From: Bradyrhizobium neotropicale
GTDB taxonomy: Bacteria > Pseudomonadota > Alphaproteobacteria > Rhizobiales > Xanthobacteraceae
Reading direction: 5' to 3'
Length of the DNA: 64,000 nt
Assembly: GCF_001641695.1 (NCBI RefSeq)
Contig: NZ_LSEF01000046.1
Span: 33,075-97,074, forward strand
Shown: positions 8,369 through 16,505 of the stretch, piece by piece
Position numbering within the stretch: position 1 is the first letter of the stretch
Layout of the letters: the number at the start of each line of letters is the position of its first letter
Notes under the pieces: generated by a model
What the model saw: only the letters and a program-made list of their open reading frames with translations
The model's database searches: none
What the model was told of the DNA's origin: nothing
Program-made: the position numbers and the translations under genes

Positions 8369-8887
8369 TCATGACGGCGACGGCTCGTCCTCGATCTCCT
8401 GCGGCAGCGCGATCACGACGCGTCCACCCGCGACGTTGACCTCCGGCACCACCGCGTTGGAGAACGGCAGCAGCAGCGTCGTACCTGTCGGCGGGGCGAT
8501 CTCGATGATGTCGCCGGCGCCAAAATTATGGACTGCGACGACACGGCCGAGCGCGTCGCCGGTCGTGGTGACGGCGGCGAGCCCGATCAAATCGGTGTGG
8601 TAATATTCGTCCTCGTCGGTCGCGGGCAGTTTTTCGCGCGCGACGTAGAGTTCGATGCCGTTGAGCCGCTCGGCTTCATCGCGGGTCGTGACGCCCTTGA
8701 ACGTCGCGACCAGATGATCCTTGGCTTCACGGGCCTGCGCGACCTCGAACTGGCGCTTGCCGTCCTGGGTGACGAGCGGACCATAGCGCCGCACGGCAAA
8801 GGGATCTTCGGTGAAGGTCCACAGTTTGACCGCGCCGCGCACACCATGCGCGGCGCCGATCCGCGCGACGCAAACGAGCTGAGACAT
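8369..8887 (-). CDS. rimM: Ribosome maturation factor RimM
   Basis: A 172-residue protein needed for 30S subunit maturation, which binds S19. The N-terminal barrel starts [21 protein letters not shown], the standard RimM beginning. The second domain holds [18 protein letters not shown] and [18 protein letters not shown], and the chain ends [10 protein letters not shown]. It lies downstream of rpsP in the usual order. About 175 bases separate them, filled by a palindromic repeat. The expected next gene, trmD, is displaced by the two secreted paralogues. Confidence 0.96.
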   Translation of the reverse strand: MSQLVCVARIGAAHGVRGAVKLWTFTEDPFAVRRYGPLVTQDGKRQFEVAQAREAKDHLVATFKGVTTRDEAERLNGIELYVAREKLPATDEDEYYHTDLIGLAAVTTTGDALGRVVAVHNFGAGDIIEIAPPTGTTLLLPFSNAVVPEVNVAGGRVVIALPQEIEDEPSPS

Positions 8888-8889
8888 CA

Positions 8890-9045
8890 GGTGGCCTCAC
8901 CCTTCGAGACGCACGCTTCGTTTGCACCGTTCGCGACGGCCTCGCTTACGCTCGGCCTGCTCGGGTGTGCGTGCTGATCAGGATGAGGAGATAGACCCTC
9001 ATGCTGAGGAGCGTGGCACAAGCCGCGCGTCTCGAAGCATGAAGG
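8890..9045. repeat. Composite palindromic repeats between rpsP and rimM
   Basis: Contains CACCCTTCGAGACGC, GATCAGGATGAGG, CCTCATGCTGAGGAGC and CGCGTCTCGAAG blocks. These are rearranged halves of the CTGAGGAGC/CTTCGAGACGCGCG family seen at 5329-5433. It is non-coding and interrupts the rpsP-rimM spacing. Confidence 0.7.
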
Positions 9046-9063
9046 CCCGGCCATCGAAGCGGC

Positions 9064-9396
9064 TTACGCCTTCGCGGCGGCTTCGGCCTGCGCCTTGCGC
9101 TCCTTGCGCGGCACGGCCTTCTGCGGGTTGCTGCGTGCTTCGCGCTTCTTGACGCCGGCGGCGTCGAGGAAACGCATCACGCGGTCCGACGGCTGGGCGC
9201 CCTTGGCGAGCCAGGCCTTCACCTTGTCCATGTCGAGCTTGAGGCGGGTCTCGTTGTCCTTCGGCAGCAGCGGGTTGAAATAGCCGAGACGCTCGATGAA
9301 ACGGCCATCGCGCGGGAAGCGCGAGTCGGCGACGACGACGTGATAGACCGGGCGCTTCTTGGTGCCTGCGCGAGCGAGGCGGATAACGACTGACAT
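9064..9396 (-). CDS. rpsP: 30S ribosomal protein S16
   Basis: A 110-residue S16 with the standard N-terminus [20 protein letters not shown], then [19 protein letters not shown], and [20 protein letters not shown]. It has a lysine/alanine-rich C-terminal tail typical of Rhizobiales. It binds 16S rRNA and is needed for 30S assembly. It follows ffh by about 85 bases on the same strand, the conserved ffh-rpsP arrangement of Alphaproteobacteria. Confidence 0.97.
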   Translation of the reverse strand: MSVVIRLARAGTKKRPVYHVVVADSRFPRDGRFIERLGYFNPLLPKDNETRLKLDMDKVKAWLAKGAQPSDRVMRFLDAAGVKKREARSNPQKAVPRKERKAQAEAAAKA

Positions 9397-9481
9397 CTAG
9401 TTCTCCTTCAAAGTACGTTTTGTTCGGTTGATTGGTATTCCGCGTTGCGCGGGACGCTTGCGATCCCCCGCGACGAATTCC

Positions 9482-11029
9482 TCATTTCTTCTTGCCCGGA
9501 AATCCGCCGAGGCCCGGCAGCATCGGCTTGCCGCTCAGCCCGGTCAGACCAGGAACGTTCGGCAGACCGGTGCGAAGACCAGCCGGCAAATCCTTCGGCA
9601 GGTTGGGCAGACCCTGTCCGCCGCCGCTCTGCATCTTTTCCTGCAGCGCCTTCATCTCTTCCGGCGAGGGCATCTTCATGCCGCCGCCAAAGCCCATCGC
9701 CTGCGCGATGCCGGCGAGCGGGCCGCGCTTGCCCGAGCCCATGGCCTTCATCACGTCGGCCATGTTCCGGTGCATCTTCAAGAGCTTGTTGACGTGCTCG
9801 ACGCTCTGTCCGGAACCTGCGGCGATACGTTTCTTGCGGCTGGCCTTGAGCAGGTCGGGGTGCCGGCGCTCGTCGCGCGTCATGGAATCGATGATCGCGA
9901 CCTGGCGCTTCAGGATCCTGTCGTCGATCCCTGCGGCCGCGATCTGGTTCTTCATCTTGGAGATGCCGGGCATCATGCCCATGAGGCCGCTGATGCCGCC
10001 CATGTTCGCCATCTGCAACAGCTGCTCGCGCATGTCGTTGAGGTCGAACTGCCCCTTGCGCATGCGCTCGGCAGTGCGCGCGGCCTTTTCGGCGTCGATG
10101 TTGGCGGCAGCCCGTTCGACCAGCGACACCACGTCGCCCATGCCGAGGATACGGCCGGCGATACGGTCGGGATGGAAATCCTCCAGCGCGTCGGTCTTTT
10201 CCCCGGTGCCGATCAGCTTGATCGGCTTGCCGGTGACGGCGCGCATCGACAGCGCGGCGCCGCCGCGGCCGTCGCCGTCGACGCGGGTCAGCACGATGCC
10301 GGTCAGTCCCACGCGCTGATCGAACGAGCGGGCGAGGTTGACGGCGTCCTGGCCGGTGAGGCTATCCGCGACCAGCAGCACTTCATGCGGGTTGGCGGCG
10401 GCTTTGATCGCGGCCGCCTCCGCCATCATCTCTTCGTCGAGCGTGGTGCGGCCGGCGGTGTCGAGCAGCACGATGTCGTAGCCGCCGAGCTTGCCGGCCT
10501 CCAGCGCGCGCTTCGCAATCTGCGGCGGCTGCTGGCCGGCAACGATCGGCAGGGTCGGAATGTCGAGATCGCGGCCGAGCACGGCAAGCTGCTCCATCGC
10601 CGCCGGGCGATAGACGTCGAGCGAGGCCATCAGCACCTTGCGCTTGTCACGCTGGACGAGGCGGCGGGCGAGCTTTGCGGTGGTGGTGGTTTTGCCGGAG
10701 CCTTGCAGGCCGACCATCATGATCGGCACCGGCGGCACCGAATTCACGTCGATGGTCTGCCCTTCCGCGCCGAGCGTGTTGATGAGCTCGTCATGGACGA
10801 TCTTGACCACCATCTGGCCGGGCGTCACCGACTTCACGACGGTGACGCCGATCGCCTGCTCGCGCACGCGTTCGGTGAAGCTGCGCACCACTTCGAGCGC
10901 AACGTCGGCTTCGAGCAGCGCGCGGCGCACCTCGCGCATCGCGGCGTCGACGTCCTTTTCGGTCAGCGCACCGCGCCCCGTCAGACGATCGAGGATGCCG
11001 CCAAGCCTTTCCGACAGATTGTCGAACAA
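9482..11029 (-). CDS. ffh: Signal recognition particle protein Ffh
   Basis: A 515-residue SRP54 GTPase that targets membrane proteins co-translationally to FtsY. The N domain (FDNLSERLGGILDRL), the GTPase P-loop GLQGSGKTTT, DTAGRTTLDEEMM, TRVDGDGRGGAAL and TKPIK-like GKPIKLIGTGEK are present. A methionine-rich M domain (MADVMKAMGSG, GFGGGMKMPSPEEMKALQEKM) follows. No ATG precedes the conserved LFDNL within the coding extension except one inside a palindromic repeat, so I place the start at a TTG. That gives the length usual in the genus. FtsY is also in this window (18547). Confidence 0.93.
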   Translation of the reverse strand: MFDNLSERLGGILDRLTGRGALTEKDVDAAMREVRRALLEADVALEVVRSFTERVREQAIGVTVVKSVTPGQMVVKIVHDELINTLGAEGQTIDVNSVPPVPIMMVGLQGSGKTTTTAKLARRLVQRDKRKVLMASLDVYRPAAMEQLAVLGRDLDIPTLPIVAGQQPPQIAKRALEAGKLGGYDIVLLDTAGRTTLDEEMMAEAAAIKAAANPHEVLLVADSLTGQDAVNLARSFDQRVGLTGIVLTRVDGDGRGGAALSMRAVTGKPIKLIGTGEKTDALEDFHPDRIAGRILGMGDVVSLVERAAANIDAEKAARTAERMRKGQFDLNDMREQLLQMANMGGISGLMGMMPGISKMKNQIAAAGIDDRILKRQVAIIDSMTRDERRHPDLLKASRKKRIAAGSGQSVEHVNKLLKMHRNMADVMKAMGSGKRGPLAGIAQAMGFGGGMKMPSPEEMKALQEKMQSGGGQGLPNLPKDLPAGLRTGLPNVPGLTGLSGKPMLPGLGGFPGKKK

Positions 11030-11048
11030 TACCGTTGTCCTGTTCTTG

Positions 11049-11144
11049 CCCTCACCCTGAGGAGCAGGCAAAGCCTGCGTCTCGAAGGGTGCCGTCGTGG
11101 CCCCATCCTTCGAGACGCCGCTTCGCGGCTCCTCAGGATGAGGG
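11049..11144. repeat. Palindromic intergenic repeat just upstream of ffh
   Basis: CCCTCACCCTGAGGAGC, GCGTCTCGAAGG, then the inverted CATCCTTCGAGACGC and GGCTCCTCAGGATGAGGG. This is the same family as 5329-5433. It ends about 20 bases before the proposed TTG start of ffh, so the ffh promoter must lie within or beyond it. Bases 11145-11422 beyond it hold no gene that I can support. Confidence 0.75.
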
Positions 11145-11422
11145 TCGTCCAAACACCTTTACGCCCGAGGGCGCACAGCGCTGTCGGGCGTTGACCTCTG
11201 GCCTCTAGGACCAGTCGGCGGGTCGAAAAGAAAGCCTTTCCGAGAAAGTGGCGGGGTTAAACGCCGCTCACGCCCAAAAGTCAAGGAAAGTTAGGCTGCC
11301 GGTGCGCATTTTGTAGGGCAAGCCATTGAAAATATAAGACTTCCGGCGATGGGTTCCTTTTTCTGCGGGCCCGCCCATATAGCCGGTGATGAACTCCCTC
11401 CGCTATCATCCCTGAAGCCGCC

Positions 11423-12484
11423 GTGCCGATCACCCGTCGCCGCCTGTTTGGACTGCTGGCCGGGGCGGGCGCGCTGGTCGGTGTCCCCCTTTGGATGTCC
11501 CGCATGAAAACCTACGACGGACCCGTCTCGGACCATTTCGACGGCCTGCACTTCTTTGATCCCGACGGTGTACCGCCGAAATCGCTGGGTGAAGTGTTCC
11601 GCTGGCAGTTCGGCGGCGGGCGGAAGCGCGAGACCTGGCCGGACTGGGTGCCGAGCCCTCACGCCGATACCCCGCCCGCGCGCGTCGACGGCGACAAGGT
11701 GCGGCTCTCCTTCGTTGGCCATGCAAGCTGGCTGATCCAGACCGCCGGCCTCAACATTCTCGTGGACCCCGTCTGGTCGATGCGGGTCTCGCCTGTCGGC
11801 TTTGCCGGACCGAAGCGGCATAACGATCCCGGCATCGCCTTCGACAAGCTGCCGAAGATCGACGTCGTGCTGGTCTCGCACGGCCACTACGATCATCTGG
11901 ACATCGCGACGCTGTCGCGGCTCGCCAAGAATTTCGCCCCGCGCGTGGTCACGCCGCTCGGCAATGACCTGACGATGCGCGGTGCCGATCCCACGATCAA
12001 GGTGGAGGCCTTCGACTGGCATGACCGCGTCGAGCTCCGCGGCGGCCTCGCCGTGACGCTGGTGCCGACCCGGCACTGGTCGGCGCGCGGCATGTTCGAC
12101 CGCAACAAGGCGCTGTGGGCGAGTTTTGTGCTGGAGACGCCGGCGGGGAAGATCTACGTCGTCTGCGATTCCGGCTATGGCGAGGGCAAACACTTTCGCC
12201 GCGTCGCCCAAGCGCACGGGCCGCTACGTCTGGCGATCCTCCCCATCGGCGCCTACGAGCCGCGTTGGTTCATGCGCGACCAGCACATGAACCCGGAGGA
12301 CGCGGTGAAGGCATTGCTCGATTGCGGCGCGCAGGCCGCGCTCGGGCATCATCATGGGACGTTCCAGCTCACCGATGAAGCGATCGACGCGCCCGCGAAG
12401 GCGCTGGTCGAGGCGCTCGATGCGGCAAAGATTCCGCAGGAGCGGTTCGTGGCGATGCAGCCGGGGCAGGTGGTGGAGATTTAG
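11423..12484 (+). CDS. Tat-exported metallo-beta-lactamase-fold hydrolase
   Basis: A 353-residue protein with a GTG start. The N-terminus TRRRLFGLLAGAGALVGV is a twin-arginine-type export signal. The zinc-binding motif SHGHYDHLD is near residues 152-160, and later histidines occur in PTRHWSARG, CDSGYG and LGHHHGTF, as in the NAPE-PLD/UlaG-like branch of the superfamily. FVGHASWLIQ and ILVDPVWSMR are typical of this branch. The likely activity is hydrolysis of a phosphodiester or related ester in the periplasm; the substrate is unknown. It stands alone on the plus strand. Confidence 0.88.
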   Translation: MPITRRRLFGLLAGAGALVGVPLWMSRMKTYDGPVSDHFDGLHFFDPDGVPPKSLGEVFRWQFGGGRKRETWPDWVPSPHADTPPARVDGDKVRLSFVGHASWLIQTAGLNILVDPVWSMRVSPVGFAGPKRHNDPGIAFDKLPKIDVVLVSHGHYDHLDIATLSRLAKNFAPRVVTPLGNDLTMRGADPTIKVEAFDWHDRVELRGGLAVTLVPTRHWSARGMFDRNKALWASFVLETPAGKIYVVCDSGYGEGKHFRRVAQAHGPLRLAILPIGAYEPRWFMRDQHMNPEDAVKALLDCGAQAALGHHHGTFQLTDEAIDAPAKALVEALDAAKIPQERFVAMQPGQVVEI

Positions 12485-12504
12485 GTCGATCCACGCAAAA
12501 ACTC

Positions 12505-12530
12505 GTCGTCCCGGCCTTCGCCGGGACGAC
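12505..12530. repeat. Perfect palindrome between convergent genes
   Basis: GTCGTCCCGG-CCTTCG-CCGGGACGAC, a 10-base stem, lies between the convergent metallohydrolase and SIMPL genes and probably serves both as a terminator. The same outer bases GTCGTCC/GGACGAC recur at 16443-16468, which makes it a dispersed repeat. Confidence 0.7.
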
Positions 12531-12575
12531 ACCTTTATTGTTGCAGCAGAGTGCCTCTTACAGCGCAGCCCTGCT

Positions 12576-13292
12576 TTACTGTGCCGGCCTGATCGACCAG
12601 CTCACATTCACCGTCACCGACAGTGTTTCCTCGCCGGGCGCAACGGCGGCTGACGCTGCGGCCATCGGCGCTGTCGCCATCCGGCCCTTGAACAGCGGCA
12701 CTGGGCCGCCGCCTTCGGAGACGCTGAGCGGCGCACCCAAGGCGACGCCGGCGGCCTTGGCGTAGATCTCGGCCTTGCGGCGGGCATCGGCCACGGCCTG
12801 CTCGCGGGCGCCGTCGAGCAGCTTCGAGGCCTGCGTCACCTCGAAGGAGATGTTGCCGATGTCATTGGCGCCGGCGCTGACCAGCGTGTCGATGATGCCT
12901 GCGGCCTTGGTCACGTCGCGAATCTTCACCGTGACGCGGTTGCTGGCGCGGAAGCTGACTACGGGCGAGGCGCCGCTGGAGCGGTTCGGCGCATATTGCG
13001 GCTGCAGCGACAGCCGCGAGGTCTGATAGTCCTTCTCGTCGATGCCGGCGCCCTTCAGCGCCAGCAGCACCTTGCCCATCGCGGCGTTGTTGGCGTCGGA
13101 AGCCTCCTTCGCCGTCTTGGCGTCGTTGGCGACGCCGGCGTCGAGCTGCGCGAGGTCAGGGGCCGCAGACACCGTGGCTTCGCCGCTGACCGAGATCGCG
13201 GCTGGAAAATCGTCGGCGCGCGCCGGCGCGGCGAGCAGCATGGTGGCAAGGGCGGTGGCAAGGACGGAGGTCAGCGCGGCGGGCTTTTTCAT
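12576..13292 (-). CDS. SIMPL domain (DUF541) periplasmic protein
   Basis: A 238-residue exported protein with a signal peptide (MKKPAALTSVLATALATMLLAAPARA). The SIMPL domain follows: ISVSGEATVSAAPDLAQLDAGV, then NNAAMGKVLLALKGAGIDEKDYQTSRLSLQPQY, TVKIRDVTKAAGIIDTLVSAGAN, and REQAVADARRKAEIYAKAAG. The family is associated with oxidative-stress tolerance and with outer-membrane or kinase signalling in some species, but its molecular role is not settled. The ATG was chosen because it opens the signal peptide. It starts 5 bases from the stop of the gene upstream, so the two form an operon. Confidence 0.9.
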   Translation of the reverse strand: MKKPAALTSVLATALATMLLAAPARADDFPAAISVSGEATVSAAPDLAQLDAGVANDAKTAKEASDANNAAMGKVLLALKGAGIDEKDYQTSRLSLQPQYAPNRSSGASPVVSFRASNRVTVKIRDVTKAAGIIDTLVSAGANDIGNISFEVTQASKLLDGAREQAVADARRKAEIYAKAAGVALGAPLSVSEGGGPVPLFKGRMATAPMAAASAAVAPGEETLSVTVNVSWSIRPAQ

Positions 13293-13297
13293 TGGTC

Positions 13298-14035
13298 TCA
13301 CTTCAAGGGTACGTAGACATTGATCACGAGCTTGTCCTCGGCCGTCTTCAGGGGATCGGTGAGGTACTCCTCGATGAAGGTGTCCTTGGCTTCCAGCTTC
13401 TTGTCGTCGAGGTGATTGGTGATCGCCTCATAGGTGTTGTCCATGTTGTCGTAGGAACCGCGATGGACAAACTTGAGCGCCTTGCCCTCCGGCGATTTGC
13501 CCATGCTCATGTCCTTGGGCAGGTTCTTGAGATCCTGATCGACCGGGATCTCGGCGAGGAAGGTGAAGCCGGTATCATCCGTCGAGGTGTAGACGATCAT
13601 CGGATTGCCCGCGGGCTTGATGCCCTGCTTGTCAAGCAGCGCGGTCACCGCCTTGAAGGCATCGATCAGGGTGTCGAAGGCCGAATCCCAATTGGCAGTA
13701 CCCTTGACCATCACGACCTTCTTCGCCTCGAGCGTGGTCTCCTGGCCGAAAGGATCGGCGGTCTGCACCGGGGCCGGGGAGGCGGACGCGGCCGGCGGCG
13801 CTGCCGTCGGACTGGGCGAGGGTGAGGCGCTGGCCGCCGGGGCCGGCGAAGGCGTTGCCGCAGGGGCGGGCGAGGCGCTTGCAGCCGGGGCGGGCGAAGC
13901 CGATGGCGCCGGGGAAGGACTGGCCGATGCGGCCGGTGCCGGGCTTGGGGTTTGTGCCGAGGCGGCAGACAGGCCAAACGACATGGCGGCTGCCGGGATC
14001 AGCGCGACCAGAGCGAGACGACAAAAACGATTCAT
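13298..14035 (-). CDS. Secreted GyrI-like effector-binding domain protein with Ala/Pro/Ser linker
   Basis: A 245-residue protein. A signal peptide (MNRFCRLALVALIPAAAMSFGL) is followed by about 65 residues made almost only of Ala, Pro and Ser, with recurring SPAPAASA units. A domain of about 145 residues with GyrI/AraC effector-binding features then follows: GNPMIVYTSTDDTGFTFLAEIPV, KALKFVHRGSYDNMDNTYEAI, and EEYLTDPLKTAEDKLVINVYVPL. GyrI-like domains usually bind small molecules in the cytoplasm, so the exported location is unusual. The second of two nearby ATGs has better spacing to a GGGGAGA site. It probably forms an operon with the SIMPL gene. Confidence 0.82.
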   Translation of the reverse strand: MNRFCRLALVALIPAAAMSFGLSAASAQTPSPAPAASASPSPAPSASPAPAASASPAPAATPSPAPAASASPSPSPTAAPPAASASPAPVQTADPFGQETTLEAKKVVMVKGTANWDSAFDTLIDAFKAVTALLDKQGIKPAGNPMIVYTSTDDTGFTFLAEIPVDQDLKNLPKDMSMGKSPEGKALKFVHRGSYDNMDNTYEAITNHLDDKKLEAKDTFIEEYLTDPLKTAEDKLVINVYVPLK

Positions 14036-14181
14036 TACCATTCTCCCCAAGAGCTTATCCGCCAAGGTCTTGACCTGCCAAGGCCTTGCGCCCTCAAGGC
14101 CTCAAACTTGGCTTTGCGCCATGCCGCGCGTCCCGGTTTGCGCGAATGCCGCCGTTCTAACACGCGAGCGCCGAATTCGTC

Positions 14182-14215
14182 CCATGACAGATGCGTCATG
14201 GCAGATACGTCTTGG
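14182..14215. promoter_or_regulatory. Inverted and tandem repeat upstream of dapF
   Basis: CCATGAC-AGATGC-GTCATGG is a perfect 7-base dyad. Overlapping it, CAGATGCGTCATGG is followed at once by CAGATACGTCTTGG, a 14-base tandem repeat with two mismatches. A TATAAG-like -10 lies at about 14260. The element is about 75-105 bases upstream of dapF and could be an operator. Confidence 0.35.
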
Positions 14216-14286
14216 CCCTCCGCAGCAAATCACTGGTCAAGCCGCCAAGGATCGCCATATAAGGCGGGCGAAAATCGGGAATTTTC

Positions 14287-15162
14287 ATGAGCGCGCTGGC
14301 CAACCACGCATTTGCCAAGATGAATGGCATCGGCAACGAGATCGTCGTTGTCGACATGCGCGATGCCGCGTCCCCGGTCACGCCGGCCGACGCCCGCGCG
14401 GTGGCGTCGGCGCAGGGCGGCGTGCCCTACGACCAGCTCATGGTGCTGCAGAAGCCGCGCCTGGACGGCACCGAAGCCTTCATCAGCATCTACAACAATG
14501 ACGGCTCGGAAGCCGGCGCCTGCGGCAACGGCATGCGCTGCGTGGTGCGCCGGATCTTCGAGAAGACCGGGCAGACCGCGGCGACGTTCGAGACCCGCGC
14601 AGGCCTGCTCAATTGCTGGCAGGGCCCGGCGCCCGATCTCTATACCGTCGACATGGGCGCGCCCAAGTTCGGCTGGCAGGACATTCCGCTCGCGGAAGAG
14701 TTTCGCGACACCCGCTACATCGAATTGCAGATCGGGCCGATCGACAATCCGATCCTGCATTCGCCCTCCGTGGTGAGCATGGGCAATCCGCACGCGATCT
14801 TCTGGGTCGACGACGTCAATGCCTATGATCTCGAGCGCTTTGGTCCGCTGCTGGAAAATCATCCGATCTTCCCCGAGCGCGCCAACATCACGCTCGCCGA
14901 TATCGTCGATCGCGATCACATCACGATCCGCACCTGGGAACGCGGCGCCGGCCTCACCAAGGCTTGCGGTTCGGGGGCCTGCGCGACCGCGGTCGCGGCG
15001 GCGCGCCTGAAGCGCGCCAACCGCATCGTCGAGATCACGCTGCCCGGCGGCAAGCTCGGCATCGAATGGCGCGAGCGCGACGACCACGTGCTGATGACGG
15101 GCACGGCGACCTTCGAATATGAGGGCACCTTCAATCCGGCGCTGTTCGCGCCGGTCGGGTAA
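14287..15162 (+). CDS. dapF: Diaminopimelate epimerase DapF
   Basis: A 291-residue enzyme that converts LL- to meso-diaminopimelate for lysine and peptidoglycan synthesis. The conserved [15 protein letters not shown] start, the first catalytic cysteine in GACGNGMRC, and the second in [15 protein letters not shown] are present. [17 protein letters not shown] and the C-terminal [11 protein letters not shown] match the family. Its stop overlaps the start of mtaB by one base (TAATG), so the two are translationally coupled. Confidence 0.97.
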   Translation: MSALANHAFAKMNGIGNEIVVVDMRDAASPVTPADARAVASAQGGVPYDQLMVLQKPRLDGTEAFISIYNNDGSEAGACGNGMRCVVRRIFEKTGQTAATFETRAGLLNCWQGPAPDLYTVDMGAPKFGWQDIPLAEEFRDTRYIELQIGPIDNPILHSPSVVSMGNPHAIFWVDDVNAYDLERFGPLLENHPIFPERANITLADIVDRDHITIRTWERGAGLTKACGSGACATAVAAARLKRANRIVEITLPGGKLGIEWRERDDHVLMTGTATFEYEGTFNPALFAPVG

Positions 15163-16415
15163 TGGCTGTCGACGTCGTCACCTTCGGCTGCCGCCTCAAT
15201 GCGTTCGAGGCTGAGGTGATCCGCCGCGAGGCCGAAGGCGCGGGCCTTTTCGATACCATCGTCATCAACAGCTGCGCGGTCACCAACGAGGCCGTGGCGC
15301 AGGCGAGGCAGTCGATCCGCAGATTGAAGCGCGAGCGGCCCGAGGCGCGCATCGTCGTCACCGGCTGCGCGGCGCAGACGCAAAGCGATATGTTTGCCGG
15401 TATGGCGGAGGTCGATCGCGTCGTCGGCAATGACGACAAGATGCGCGCGTCCGCCTGGCGCGAGGCGCGCGACGCGTTCGACATCGGCGCGAGTGAGAAG
15501 ATCGCCGTCAGCGACATCATGGCGGTCAAGGAGATGGCGCCGCATCTGATCGACGGCTTTGCCGCCGGTCTGCCGCGCGTGTTCGTGCAGGTGCAGAACG
15601 GCTGCGACCATCGCTGCACCTTCTGCATCATTCCCTATGGTCGCGGCAATTCACGCTCGGTGCCGATGGGCGCCGTGGTCGACCAGGTGCGGGCGCTTGC
15701 TCAGCGTGGTCATGCCGAGATCGTGCTCACCGGCGTCGATCTCACGAGCTATGGCGCCGATCTGCCGGGCGCGCCGAAGCTCGGGATGCTGACGAAGCAG
15801 ATTTTACGGCACGTGCCGGAGCTGAAGCGGCTGCGGATCTCCTCGATCGATTCGATCGAGGCGGATAGCGATCTGCTCGACGCCATCGCCGACGACGCAC
15901 GGCTGATGCCGCATCTGCATCTGTCGCTGCAGTCCGGCGACGACATGATTTTGAAGCGCATGAAGCGGCGTCATTCGCGCGAACATGCGATCGCGTTCTG
16001 CGAGCACGTGCGCCGCCTGCGGCCGGACATCGCGTTCGGCGCCGACATCATCGCGGGCTTCCCGACCGAGACGGAGGAGATGTTCTCGCGCTCGCTCGAT
16101 CTCGTCGACGAATGTGGCCTCACCTTCCTGCACGTCTTCCCCTATTCCCCGCGCCCCGGCACGCCTGCCGCGCGCATGCCGCAGGTCACGGGTGCCGTGA
16201 TCAAGGAGCGTGCGAAGCGGCTCCGTGCGGCTGGTGAGGAGGCGTTGCGACGGCGGCTCCAGACCGAGATCGGCGCGACGCGCGAGGTGCTGGTCGAGAG
16301 CGAGGGCCAGGGCCGCACGGAGCATTATCTGCCGGTGGCGATTGCGGGCGGGCGCGTGGGGAGTGTGGTGCCGCTAAGGATTCGTGGCAGTGATGGCGAG
16401 CGGCTCACGGTCTAG
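15162..16415 (+). CDS. mtaB: tRNA t6A37 methylthiotransferase MtaB
   Basis: A 417-residue radical-SAM enzyme that converts t6A to ms2t6A at tRNA position 37. The N-terminal cluster domain has TFGCRLNAFEAEVI, INSCAVTNEA and VVTGCAAQ cysteines. The radical-SAM CxxxCxxC (CDHRCTFC) begins at residue 148. HLHLSLQSGDDMILKRMKR and FGADIIAGFPTETEEMF are typical, and a C-terminal TRAM-like segment follows. It is distinguished from MiaB by the short CRLN rather than CQMN start. It is coupled to dapF. Confidence 0.95.
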   Translation: MAVDVVTFGCRLNAFEAEVIRREAEGAGLFDTIVINSCAVTNEAVAQARQSIRRLKRERPEARIVVTGCAAQTQSDMFAGMAEVDRVVGNDDKMRASAWREARDAFDIGASEKIAVSDIMAVKEMAPHLIDGFAAGLPRVFVQVQNGCDHRCTFCIIPYGRGNSRSVPMGAVVDQVRALAQRGHAEIVLTGVDLTSYGADLPGAPKLGMLTKQILRHVPELKRLRISSIDSIEADSDLLDAIADDARLMPHLHLSLQSGDDMILKRMKRRHSREHAIAFCEHVRRLRPDIAFGADIIAGFPTETEEMFSRSLDLVDECGLTFLHVFPYSPRPGTPAARMPQVTGAVIKERAKRLRAAGEEALRRRLQTEIGATREVLVESEGQGRTEHYLPVAIAGGRVGSVVPLRIRGSDGERLTV

Positions 16416-16442
16416 CTGCCGAAGCGCTGGCTTTACCCCAAG

Positions 16443-16468
16443 GTCGTCCTGGCGAAAGCCAGGACGAC
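16443..16468. repeat. Palindrome after mtaB
   Basis: GTCGTCCTGG-CGAAAG-CCAGGACGAC, a 10-base stem, lies between the convergent mtaB and DUF2336 genes. It is related to the palindrome at 12505-12530 and may terminate both genes. Confidence 0.65.
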
Positions 16469-16505
16469 ACCGAAGATGTGGGCGCAGCCTGCCTAAATGC
16501 GCGCC

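Noticed and set aside
9428..11194. 588-codon plus-strand frame over ffh
   Set aside because: It is an antisense shadow of the Ffh GTPase; the translation is His/Arg-rich and without homology that I can recognise.
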